From the NCBI GenBank assembly GCA_023423675.1, contig JAFAFD010000405.1, positions 1 through 12,102 of the forward strand: a stretch of DNA of 12,102 nt, given 5' to 3'. Position numbers and translations under genes: made by a program. Source of the DNA: Pseudomonadota bacterium (GTDB lineage Bacteria; Pseudomonadota; Gammaproteobacteria; Xanthomonadales; Xanthomonadaceae). Positions 5,431 through 12,102 of the stretch are shown here, one piece after another; within the stretch, counting starts at the first letter, position 1; each line of letters starts with the position of its first letter. The notes below the pieces were generated by a model. It was not told where the DNA came from, did no database searches, and was given only the letters and a program-made list of their open reading frames with translations.

Positions 5431-6408
5431 ATGAAGATGGGAATGCGCGGCGCAGCGGCGTCGGTTCTGATTCTGGCGATGGGCACCTCCGGTGTCGCCC
5501 TGTCGCAACAACCGGCCGCACCGGCGGCCGCCAAGGAGACCGCAACCTTGAATTCCCCCAAGCAGAAGCTCGGCTACGCCATCGGTCTGGATGTGGCCAA
5601 GTCGTTCGCGCCGATCGCCGATGAAATCGACGTGGCTGCCCTGCGTACCGCCGTCGAGCGTTCGTTCGAAGGCCTGCAGCCGCAGATCACCCAGGACCAG
5701 GCCAAGGCCACCGATGCGGCCCTGCGCCAGGTCGTGATGGCCCGCAACGGCCAGCAGGTTCCGGGCATGGCCCCGGGCTCGCAGCCGGCCAAGGTCGACC
5801 GCGTCAAGGTCGCGCAGATGATCGGTTCGTACTCGGTCGGCCCGTCGCTGGCGCAGCTGAAGGACGACATCGACACCGCCTCGCTGTTCGAAGCGATCAG
5901 CACCGGCCTGACCAAGGGCCAGCCGAAGATGACCGAAGCGGACGCGACCGCGACCATCCAGTCGTTCATGGGCACCAAGCAGGCTGAAATGCAGGCCAAG
6001 GCCGCCCAGGCCGCGCAGACCAACCGTCAGGAAGGCAATGCATTCCTGGCCAAGAACAAGACCCAGCCGGGCGTGGTGACCACCGCCTCGGGCCTGCAGT
6101 ACCAGGTGATCCGCCCGGGCAGCGGCGAGCGCCCGCTGCCGACCAGCAAGGTGCGCGTGAACTACGAAGGCAAGCTGCTGGACGGCACCGTGTTCGACAG
6201 CTCCGCCGGTCGTGGCCCGGCTGAATTCGGCCTGGACCAAGTCATCAAGGGCTGGACCGAGGGCGTCGCGCTGATGCCGGTCGGCTCCAAGTACCGCTTC
6301 TGGATCCCGGGCGACCTGGCCTATGGCGAGAACGGCACCCCAGGTGGCCCGATCGGCCCGAACGCCGCACTGACCTTCGACGTCGAGCTGCTGGGCGTCC
6401 TGCCGTAA
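5431..6408 (+). CDS. Exported FKBP-type peptidyl-prolyl cis-trans isomerase (FkpA/Mip-like)
   Basis: A 325-residue protein that catalyses prolyl isomerisation and probably acts as a periplasmic folding factor. A signal peptide covers about residues 1-25 (cleavage near ALS-QQ). Two related FKBP_N-like segments follow: 46-106 ([30 protein letters not shown]) and 126-182 ([30 protein letters not shown]). A charged helical linker at 182-210 leads to the C-terminal FKBP domain at 218-325 with active-site residues Tyr245, Phe255, Asp256, Val271-Ile272, Trp275 and Tyr298. Classical Mip/FkpA proteins have one FKBP_N and are about 230-270 residues, so this one is longer by one segment. The start at 5431 is preferred over 5422 because AGGA at 5418-5421 is 9 nt upstream of it but abuts the earlier ATG. 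It is 22 nt before ugd and likely co-transcribed. Confidence 0.92.
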   Translation: MKMGMRGAAASVLILAMGTSGVALSQQPAAPAAAKETATLNSPKQKLGYAIGLDVAKSFAPIADEIDVAALRTAVERSFEGLQPQITQDQAKATDAALRQVVMARNGQQVPGMAPGSQPAKVDRVKVAQMIGSYSVGPSLAQLKDDIDTASLFEAISTGLTKGQPKMTEADATATIQSFMGTKQAEMQAKAAQAAQTNRQEGNAFLAKNKTQPGVVTTASGLQYQVIRPGSGERPLPTSKVRVNYEGKLLDGTVFDSSAGRGPAEFGLDQVIKGWTEGVALMPVGSKYRFWIPGDLAYGENGTPGGPIGPNAALTFDVELLGVLP

Positions 6409-6430
6409 GCCGCCAGGAGTCAGCACGGAC

Positions 6431-7774
6431 ATGCGCGTTGCGATTTTCGGTACGGGCTACGTCGGTCTGGTGACAGGTACCTGCCTGGCCGATGCCGGCC
6501 ACCAGGTCGTCTGCGTGGACATCGACCAGGCCAAGGTCGATGGCCTCAACCAGGGCGTCATCCCGATCTATGAGCCGGGCCTGGAGCCGATGGTGAAGGC
6601 CAACCATGCCGCATCGCGGCTGGCGTTCACCACCGATGCCGCAGCGGCCATCGGCCACGGGCAGGTGGTGTTCATCGCCGTCGGCACGCCGCCGGACGAG
6701 GATGGCAGCGCCGACCTGCAGTACGTGCTCGCCGTGGCCCGCACCATCGGCCGGCACATCAGCGTGCCGACCGTGGTGGTCAACAAGTCGACGGTGCCGG
6801 TGGGCACCGCCGACAAGGTGCGTGCGGCGATCGCCGACGAGCTGGCTGCGCGTGGCGCGGACATCGCCTTCGACGTGGTGTCCAACCCCGAGTTCCTGAA
6901 GGAAGGCGATGCGGTCGCGGACTGCATGCGCCCGGACCGCATCATCATCGGCGCCTCCAGCGCCGAATCGGTGGCGGTCATGCGCCGCCTGTACGCACCG
7001 TTCAACCGCAACCACGACCGCGTGGTGGAAATGGACGTGCGTTCGGCCGAGCTGACCAAGTACGCAGCCAACGCGATGCTGGCCACCAAGATTTCGTTCA
7101 TGAACGAAATGGCCAACATCGCCGAGCGCGTCGGCGCCGACATCGAGCAGGTCCGCCAAGGCATCGGTTCGGACCCGCGCATCGGCTGGCATTTCATCTA
7201 CCCGGGCGCCGGCTACGGTGGCTCGTGCTTCCCCAAGGACGTGCAGGCGCTGGCCCGCACCGCGCAGCAGTACGGCCTGGCGCCGAAGCTGCTGGACGCG
7301 GTCGAAGCGGTCAACGAGGCGCAGAAGGGCCATCTGTTCGAGCTCATCCAGCGCCACTACGGCGCGGACACCAGCCTGCGCGGGAAGACCTTCGCGGTGT
7401 GGGGCCTGGCCTTCAAGCCGAACACCGACGACATGCGCGAGGCCTCCAGCCGCCGCCTGCTGGCCCAGTTGTGGGACGCCGGTGCGCGCGTGCGTGCCTA
7501 TGACCCGGAAGCCACCCATGAAGCGCAGCGCATCTTCGGCCAGCGTGACGACCTGGTGTTCTGCAGCAGTGCCGAAGACGCACTGCAGGGCGCCGATGCG
7601 GTCGTCGTGGTGACCGAGTGGAAGCAGTTCCGCAGCCCCGATTTCCAGGCGCTGCATTCGCAGCTGCAGGATGCGGTGGTGTTCGATGGCCGCAACCTGT
7701 ACGACCCGTCCGAGGTCGAGGCTGCCGGTCTGGCTTACTACGGCATTGGCCGGGGACGTTCGTTGCATGTCTGA
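6431..7774 (+). CDS. ugd: UDP-glucose 6-dehydrogenase
   Basis: A 447-residue cytosolic enzyme oxidising UDP-glucose to UDP-glucuronate with two NAD+, feeding exopolysaccharide, LPS or lipid A sugar pathways. The N-terminal Rossmann domain has GTGYVGL at 7-13; STVPVGT is at 120-126 and NPEFLKEG at 152-159. The central dimerisation helix includes [17 protein letters not shown]. Catalytic Cys266 lies in GGSCFPKD, and the C-terminal UDP-binding domain (about 310-430) contains [17 protein letters not shown]. Length and motif order are those of a complete bacterial enzyme. AGGAG at 6415-6419 is 11 nt upstream of the ATG. The last 8 bases overlap the slyX start. Confidence 0.97.
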   Translation: MRVAIFGTGYVGLVTGTCLADAGHQVVCVDIDQAKVDGLNQGVIPIYEPGLEPMVKANHAASRLAFTTDAAAAIGHGQVVFIAVGTPPDEDGSADLQYVLAVARTIGRHISVPTVVVNKSTVPVGTADKVRAAIADELAARGADIAFDVVSNPEFLKEGDAVADCMRPDRIIIGASSAESVAVMRRLYAPFNRNHDRVVEMDVRSAELTKYAANAMLATKISFMNEMANIAERVGADIEQVRQGIGSDPRIGWHFIYPGAGYGGSCFPKDVQALARTAQQYGLAPKLLDAVEAVNEAQKGHLFELIQRHYGADTSLRGKTFAVWGLAFKPNTDDMREASSRRLLAQLWDAGARVRAYDPEATHEAQRIFGQRDDLVFCSSAEDALQGADAVVVVTEWKQFRSPDFQALHSQLQDAVVFDGRNLYDPSEVEAAGLAYYGIGRGRSLHV

Positions 7775-8006
7775 TTCATCGAGTGAACGCGAGCAGGCGC
7801 TGGAAGCGCGCCTGGTAGAACTGGAAATGCGCGTGTCCTTCCAGGAACACGCGCTGGCCGAATTGAGCGATGCGCTGGCCGATGCACGCATGCAGGGCAG
7901 CCGCAATGCCGATGTGCTGCGCGTGCTGCTGGAAGACCTGGGCAAGGTCCGCAATGCATTGCATTCTTCTGATCCGGCGAGCGAACCGCCGCCGCCGCAC
8001 TACTGA
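7767..8006 (+). CDS. slyX: SlyX family protein
   Basis: A 79-residue cytosolic protein. Residues 8-64 are a continuous heptad-like helix ([21 protein letters not shown]...), predicted to form a coiled coil, and the C-terminus PPPPHY is the typical SlyX ending. The molecular function of SlyX is not established. Its ATG lies inside the ugd stop region (8-nt overlap), so translation is probably coupled; GGGGA about 10 nt upstream could act as the ribosome site. The frame is open further upstream but that part is an out-of-frame read of ugd. Confidence 0.9.
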   Translation: MSDSSSEREQALEARLVELEMRVSFQEHALAELSDALADARMQGSRNADVLRVLLEDLGKVRNALHSSDPASEPPPPHY

Positions 8007-8016
8007 TCTGATTCCT

Positions 8017-8706
8017 ATGAGCGATACCCTCCGCGACCAGCTGATGGGCCTGGGCTTCAAGCCGGCACCCAAGCCCGAGCGCAAGAATGATGGCCCCCGC
8101 CGTGATGGCCGCCCGCAGGGCAAGGGTGGCAATGGCAATGGAAAGCCGCAGGGCGCTGGCAAGGGCGAGCACACGCCTGGCGAGCGTCGTGGCCACGGTA
8201 ATGGCGGACCCGGCAAGCCCGGCAAGCCTGGCCAGTCGCGCGGCCCGGGCCAGCAGGGCCCGCGCAAGCCGCGTACGGCCGAAGAGATGGACCTGGCCAA
8301 GGCCTACGCCATCCGCGCGCAGAAGGAAAAGGAAGAGCGCATCGAGACCGAGCGCCTGAAGCAGGAAGAAGCGCGCCAGCGCCGCGAGGCCAAGGCCAAG
8401 CTGGAAGAACTGCTGAAGGACAAGGCTCTCAATGACGAGGCGGCCGACATCGCCCGCCACTTCCCGTATGGCGGCAAGATCAAGCGCATCTACGTGACCG
8501 CCGCGCAGCTGGCCGCACTCAACGCCGGTGAGCTGGGCGTGGTCCAGCTCAACGGCCGTTACCTGCTGGTGACCGCCGAGCTGCTGGCGCAGTCCGAAGC
8601 GGTGTTCGCCGCGTCGGTGGCGCTGAAGGTCGATCCGAACGCGCCGGCCGAGGAAGATCCGTACGCGGACCCGCAGTTCCAGGTGCCGGACGACCTGGTC
8701 TGGTAA
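8017..8706 (+). CDS. DUF2058 (YaiL-like) family protein
   Basis: A 229-residue, strongly charged cytosolic protein. The N-terminus MSDTLRDQLMGLGF is the conserved start of DUF2058 proteins. Residues 19-86 are a low-complexity Gly/Lys/Pro/Arg/Asn-rich, probably disordered segment. Residues 90-137 form a Glu/Lys/Arg-rich helix or coiled coil. The C-terminal domain (138-229; HFPYGGKIKRIYVT, LNGRYLLVTAEL, ending PDDLVW) is the conserved core. E. coli YaiL is about 180 residues, and the difference is roughly the low-complexity insert. The basic disordered segment could bind nucleic acid, but this is inference; the family's function is unknown. The gene follows slyX by 10 nt, with a weak ribosome-binding site, so coupling to slyX is likely. 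Confidence 0.88.
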   Translation: MSDTLRDQLMGLGFKPAPKPERKNDGPRRDGRPQGKGGNGNGKPQGAGKGEHTPGERRGHGNGGPGKPGKPGQSRGPGQQGPRKPRTAEEMDLAKAYAIRAQKEKEERIETERLKQEEARQRREAKAKLEELLKDKALNDEAADIARHFPYGGKIKRIYVTAAQLAALNAGELGVVQLNGRYLLVTAELLAQSEAVFAASVALKVDPNAPAEEDPYADPQFQVPDDLVW

Positions 8707-8719
8707 TGGATTGAGTTGC

Positions 8720-8743
8720 CTGCCACGCCCGCCGACGTGGCAG
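8720..8743 (+). other. 8-bp hairpin between the DUF2058 and acyltransferase genes
   Basis: CTGCCACG (8720-8727) pairs exactly with CGTGGCAG (8736-8743) across an 8-nt loop. It begins 14 nt after the DUF2058 stop and ends shortly before the purine-rich ribosome site of the next gene. No T-run follows. It could weakly terminate or modulate read-through into the acyltransferase gene. Confidence 0.4.
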
Positions 8744-8759
8744 TTGGGGGAAGGGCAGG

Positions 8760-10832
8760 ATGACGGCTGAGGCAGGGCGCGGTTACGTACCGCACATCGA
8801 TGGACTGCGCGCGATCGCCGTATTGGCGGTGATCGTGTTCCACCTGGACCCGGCCTGGCTGCCGGGCGGGTTCACCGGCGTGGACGTGTTTTTCGTCATT
8901 TCCGGTTTCGTGGTCAGTGCGTCGGTGCATCGCCTGCCGCCACTGTCGCTGGGTGCTTCGATGCTGCGCTTCTATGCGCGGCGCATCCGTCGCATCGCAC
9001 CTGCACTGGTCACCTGCCTGCTGGTCACTGCGGTGGCCAGCGTGCTCTTCATTCCCGAATCGTGGTTGAGCGAGGCCAGTGACAAGACGGGCCTGATGGC
9101 CTTCTTCGGCCTCAGCAACTGGGTGCTGGCCGCGGTCGGCAACGATTATTTCGCGCCCAAGGCCGAGTTCAATCCCTATACCCACACCTGGTCATTGGGC
9201 GTGGAAGAGCAGTTCTACCTGCTGTTCCCGCTGTTGTTCCTGGCCTGGGCACGGGGCGCACGTGGGCGCTGGCTGAGCCTGGGCCTGTTCCTGCTGGTCA
9301 GCGCGGCGTCGCTGCTGCATGCGGCAGTGCTGGGTCTGCGCGACGTGCCGCCTTCCTGGGCGTTCTACGCCACGACCACGCGGCTGTGGCAGCTGGGCGT
9401 GGGCGTGCTGCTGTTCCAGCTGCTGCATGTGCGCGCATCGCTCGACCCGCTGACCCAGCGCTCGCTGGCCCGTGGTGCGTGGATGTTCTCGCTGCTGGCC
9501 GCGCTGTCGCTGGCCCTGCTGGGCTGGGCGTTGTGGACCGCGCGCGCTGGACACTCACCGTGGCCCGATGGCCTGCTGCCGGCGTTCGCCACGGCGGGCC
9601 TGCTGTGGTCGCTGCATCACCATCCGCGGGCCTGGATCGGCCGCGTGCTGGCCAGCGCGCCCATGCGCCGCATCGGCCTGCTGTCCTACTCGCTCTACCT
9701 CTGGCATTGGCCGGTGTTCGTGCTGATGCGCTGGACCGTAGGCCTGGAAACACCGCTGCAGATGCTCTCGGCGACGTTGCTGGTGGCGCTGCTGTCCTGG
9801 TTGTCGTGGCGCTGGGTGGAGCAGCCCTTCCGTGGCCCGTTGGCGCCGCGCGCGACGTCGCTGCGCTGGGTGGCCAGTGGCGCTGCCGCGCTCGTGCTGG
9901 CCGGCGCCCTGCAGATGCTGCTGTACTCGCAGGCATCGCTGCTGTCATTCAGCACCGTCAGCCGCAATGCAGCGGACTGGTACGCCAGCAGCAGGCGCGT
10001 AGCCGACGATTTCCCGGGTTGCGCGCTGGTGACCAGCAAGCATCGCTTTGAAGGGGGCAGTGCCCGCACCTATGCGCGCGGACGCTGTGATCGTCCTGTC
10101 CCCGCGGCCGCACCCGCCCGCGTGTTCGTGGCCGGCGATTCGCATGCCATGGCCTACATCGAGCTGCTGCAGCGGCTGGCGCTGGATTCCGGTGCGCAGG
10201 TTTCGCTGTATGGCCGTGGCGGCTGCCCGCAGGTCAGCCTGCAGAAGTGGCGGGGAGCGGGCGCAGGCTGCGAAGCCTTCGACGCGGCCGTGTTCGCCGA
10301 CATCAGCCAGCGGGCGCAGCCCGGCGACGTGGTGGTGCTGGTGTCACTGCGGGTTCCGCGCCTGTCCGACCAGTTCGTGCTGTTCGATGCCGCGGCGCAG
10401 CTCGCGGGTGAACGCACGCCGGAGGCGGCCGCAGGCCGTGACGCTGAGGTGGCCGAGGCGATCGCCCAGTGGAAGCCATTGGCCGAGCGCGGCGTGCGCA
10501 TCGTGATGGAGGCGCCCAAGCCCGTGCTGCCAGCACCGCCATACCGGTGTTCGGATGCGTTCAACGCCGACAATGAAGTCTGCCGCAATGGACTGGTCAG
10601 CACACGCGCGGACATGGAGGCGCTGCGTGCGCCCATGCTCGGCAGCCTGCAGCAGGTGGTCGATGGCCTGCCGGGTGCGGTGATGTGGGACCCGCTGCCG
10701 GTGCTGTGTGACGACACCCTGTGCCCGGCACAGCGCGATGGCCGGCCGCTGTACTTCGATGGCGACCACGTCAGTGGTTATGGCAACCGCGTGCTGCTGC
10801 CGTCACTGCAGAAGGTCCTGCGCCAGCCCTGA
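8760..10832 (+). CDS. OafA-type membrane O-acyltransferase with C-terminal SGNH domain
   Basis: A 690-residue two-domain protein. Residues about 10-385 form an acyltransferase-3 domain with 10-11 membrane helices. It has IDGLRAIAVLAVIVFH (catalytic-candidate His28), GGFTGVDVFFVISGF, the basic RRIRRIAPA motif and HTWSLGVEEQFYLLFP. Residues about 410-690 form a periplasmic SGNH hydrolase-like domain with GDSH (Ser461), GRGGCPQ and DGDH (Asp667, His670). Eight cysteines occur in this outer part, an even number suited to disulfides. Such fusions move acetyl groups across the membrane onto LPS O-antigen, peptidoglycan or exopolysaccharide; the acceptor here cannot be told from sequence. The start is supported by GGGGGAAGGG just upstream. 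It is 53 nt after the DUF2058 gene and could be in the same transcript or have its own promoter. Nearby ugd fits a surface-glycan theme, but no glycosyltransferase cluster is present. Confidence 0.93.
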   Translation: MTAEAGRGYVPHIDGLRAIAVLAVIVFHLDPAWLPGGFTGVDVFFVISGFVVSASVHRLPPLSLGASMLRFYARRIRRIAPALVTCLLVTAVASVLFIPESWLSEASDKTGLMAFFGLSNWVLAAVGNDYFAPKAEFNPYTHTWSLGVEEQFYLLFPLLFLAWARGARGRWLSLGLFLLVSAASLLHAAVLGLRDVPPSWAFYATTTRLWQLGVGVLLFQLLHVRASLDPLTQRSLARGAWMFSLLAALSLALLGWALWTARAGHSPWPDGLLPAFATAGLLWSLHHHPRAWIGRVLASAPMRRIGLLSYSLYLWHWPVFVLMRWTVGLETPLQMLSATLLVALLSWLSWRWVEQPFRGPLAPRATSLRWVASGAAALVLAGALQMLLYSQASLLSFSTVSRNAADWYASSRRVADDFPGCALVTSKHRFEGGSARTYARGRCDRPVPAAAPARVFVAGDSHAMAYIELLQRLALDSGAQVSLYGRGGCPQVSLQKWRGAGAGCEAFDAAVFADISQRAQPGDVVVLVSLRVPRLSDQFVLFDAAAQLAGERTPEAAAGRDAEVAEAIAQWKPLAERGVRIVMEAPKPVLPAPPYRCSDAFNADNEVCRNGLVSTRADMEALRAPMLGSLQQVVDGLPGAVMWDPLPVLCDDTLCPAQRDGRPLYFDGDHVSGYGNRVLLPSLQKVLRQP

Positions 10833-10847
10833 AGCGGCGCATGGCGT

Positions 10848-12035
10848 TCACTCCGCGCGGGCGACGCGGCGCCGCGCGCGGATCAACGGCAGGCTCAGCG
10901 CGAAGAAGCACAGCAGGGCGCCGACCAGGGCGAAACCGCTGCCGGCCAGGAACGCCGTGCGGCCATTGTCGATGGTCCACAGCTGGCCAGCGATGAGTGC
11001 GCCCAGCACGCCACCCACACCGGACGAGAAGCCGTACAGCAGGCCCTGGCCATGGCCGTTGAGCCGGCCGGGGAAATAGGTTGCAAGCATCTGCATCGCC
11101 GCGGCGAAGAACGCGGCGAAGCCCAGCGCGTGTGCGGTCTGCGCCACCAACATCACCGGCAGGTTTTCCGGGAAAAGCGCGGTGACCGCCCAGCGCAGGC
11201 AGGAACTGACCAGTGCGATCAGCAGCATCCAGCTGGCGTCGTAGCGGCGGAAGAAGCGGCCGATGGTGAAGAACACGCCCACCTCGAACACCACGCCGAT
11301 GGTCCACAGCAGGCCGAGGGTGGAAGTACGGTAGCCGTGGTGGTCCATGTAGACCGAGAAGAACGTGTAGTACGGCCCGAACGACAGCTGTTCCATGAAG
11401 GCGGCGAGGAAGAACGCCAGCACCGGCGGGCGGCGCACGATCTGCCAGAAGCCGCTGGCATCGCCCTCGGCCTTGCCGATATCGCGCGCGTACTGGTTGC
11501 TGAAGGCCGAGACTACCAGCAGGGCGAACAGCGGCAGCATCATCCATGGCAGCAGCCCGGCGCGGTTGCCGCTGCCATCGCCTTCGATCAGCCAGCCGAA
11601 CAGGGTGACGATGGCGATGAAGCCCAGCGAGCCCCAGACCCGGATCAGCCCGTAGCGATGACTGTCACTGCCCAGGTGGGTGAGGGTGATCGACTCGAAC
11701 TGCGGCATCACCGCGTTGTAGAAGAAGCAGAACACCACCATGGCCGGATACATCCACGGCTGTGGCAGTGGCAGCAGGAACACCGCGAAGCTGAGCAGGG
11801 TCAGCACGCAGCCCCCGCGCAGCAGGCGGATCGGGCGCGGTGAGGCCGCCGCCAGCGATGTCCAGGTGCTGGGCGCGATCACGCGCGTGGCGTACCACAG
11901 GCCCATCATCACGCTGATGGCGGTGACGCTCATGCCGCGCGCGGTCAGGAACAGGCTCCAGTACGGCGTGAAGGCGCCCAGCGCCGCGTAGTAGAACAGG
12001 TAGAAACTGGACAGGCGGGCGGCGGGAACGGTCAT
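10848..12035 (-). CDS. MFS transporter, LacY/MFS_1-like (HcaT-type) group
   Basis: About 395 residues with 12 predicted membrane helices and no extra domains. The first helix (SSFYLFYYAALGAFTPYWSLFL) and the later RYGLIRVWGSLGFI are typical of the LacY-like MFS_1 group that includes the putative 3-phenylpropionate transporter HcaT. Substrate is therefore unpredictable (an aromatic acid, sugar or nucleoside are options). It ends 15 bp from the convergent acyltransferase gene, with no T-rich terminator between them. Start choice is uncertain: ATGs at 12035 (MTVPAARL) and 12047 (MIPAMTVP) both lack a Shine-Dalgarno. A further in-frame ATG at 12098 lies in a repeat element and is rejected. The promoter is beyond the window or within the repeat. 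Confidence 0.88.
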   Translation of the reverse strand: MTVPAARLSSFYLFYYAALGAFTPYWSLFLTARGMSVTAISVMMGLWYATRVIAPSTWTSLAAASPRPIRLLRGGCVLTLLSFAVFLLPLPQPWMYPAMVVFCFFYNAVMPQFESITLTHLGSDSHRYGLIRVWGSLGFIAIVTLFGWLIEGDGSGNRAGLLPWMMLPLFALLVVSAFSNQYARDIGKAEGDASGFWQIVRRPPVLAFFLAAFMEQLSFGPYYTFFSVYMDHHGYRTSTLGLLWTIGVVFEVGVFFTIGRFFRRYDASWMLLIALVSSCLRWAVTALFPENLPVMLVAQTAHALGFAAFFAAAMQMLATYFPGRLNGHGQGLLYGFSSGVGGVLGALIAGQLWTIDNGRTAFLAGSGFALVGALLCFFALSLPLIRARRRVARAE

Positions 12036-12052
12036 CGCGGGAATCATGCACG

Positions 12053-12075
12053 GTAGCGCCGGGCCACGCCCGGCG
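12053..12075 (+). repeat. SMAG-type REP element (GTAG head plus stem-loop)
   Basis: GTAG at 12053-12056 is followed directly by CGCCGGGC (12057-12064), loop CAC, and GCCCGGCG (12068-12075), a perfect 8-bp stem. A GTAG tetranucleotide preceding a GC-rich stem-loop is the defining form of the Stenotrophomonas maltophilia SMAG repeats. It sits 5 bp from the ATG at 12047 of the MFS gene. Confidence 0.75.
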
Positions 12076-12088
12076 GAGATGGAGATGA

Positions 12089-12102
12089 GGCCGGGCATGG
12101 CC
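12089..12102 (-). repeat. Second SMAG-like element, inverted, truncated by window end
   Basis: GCCGGGC (12090-12096), ATG loop, then GCC at the window end is the start of the same 7-bp stem found in the first element, read on the minus strand with loop CAT instead of CAC. Its GTAG head would lie just beyond base 12102. The two copies form an inverted pair about 14 bp apart. Confidence 0.55.

Noticed and set aside
4136..5545. Upstream extension of the GntR frame on the minus strand
   Set aside because: It crosses the operon promoter and runs antisense to the peroxidase. The GntR fold begins at MSDIQW with its own ribosome site.
5101..6432. 443-codon minus-strand frame opposite the FKBP gene
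   Set aside because: It has no recognisable domain and overlaps two well-supported plus-strand genes.
6245..7954. 569-codon open frame antisense to ugd and the FKBP gene end
   Set aside because: It lies opposite strongly supported genes, has an Arg/His/Val/Gly-rich composition with no motif, and long antisense frames are expected at this G+C content.
8744..8760. G-rich run before the acyltransferase as a G-quadruplex
   Set aside because: Only two runs of three or more G are present, and the stretch is explained by the ribosome-binding site.
10852..10882. TCCGCGCG / CGCGCGGA inverted repeat as a terminator between convergent genes
   Set aside because: It lies within the MFS coding end in a CG-repetitive stretch with no T-run, so it is probably chance.
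12036..12098. MFS start at the ATG in the repeat (12098)
   Set aside because: That ATG is the loop of the truncated SMAG element, and the added residues are translated repeat DNA.

Overview
The window is GC-rich, densely packed bacterial chromosome. Gene content and order point to the Xanthomonadaceae, most probably Stenotrophomonas. Supporting signs are a YtrA-type GntR/ABC operon, the FKBP isomerase / ugd / slyX / DUF2058 order, and a GTAG-headed stem-loop repeat of the SMAG type at the right edge. The assignment rests on recall of these families, not on a database search. No phage, transposase, CRISPR, tRNA or rRNA was seen.

Left arm (1-4445, all minus strand): one tightly packed operon reads leftwards from a sigma70-like promoter near 4418-4445. 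In order it encodes a small proline-rich membrane or exported protein, a YtrA-subfamily GntR repressor, an ABC ATPase, an ABC-2 type permease, an exported protein with nine GSGD repeats (predicted beta-solenoid), a DUF2884 lipoprotein, and a second DUF2884-like lipoprotein cut by the window edge. Genes are coupled by 2-nt, 1-nt, 4-nt and 21-nt junctions. A palindrome of form GGTG-N16-CACC covers the -10 box, so autorepression is likely. The parts suggest an inducible envelope-associated ABC module with dedicated periplasmic and lipoprotein partners. Substrate and inducer are unknown. This is the most interesting part of the window.

Divergent gap (about 4446-4747): about 300 bp holding an AT-richer patch, a perfect 11-bp inverted repeat of unknown role and an extended -10 promoter facing right.

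Right arm (4748-10832, plus strand): an exported Cys-type glutathione peroxidase; an exported FKBP peptidyl-prolyl isomerase with two FKBP_N-like segments; UDP-glucose 6-dehydrogenase (ugd); slyX, overlapping the end of ugd; a DUF2058 protein with a long Gly/Lys/Pro-rich insertion; and a large OafA-type membrane O-acyltransferase with a C-terminal SGNH domain. Ugd supplies UDP-glucuronate and the acyltransferase probably acetylates a surface glycan, so an envelope theme recurs. The other genes are housekeeping or stress functions.

Right edge (10848-12102): a convergent minus-strand MFS transporter of the LacY-like group. Just upstream of its start is a SMAG-like repeat and, cut by the window end, a second copy in the opposite orientation.
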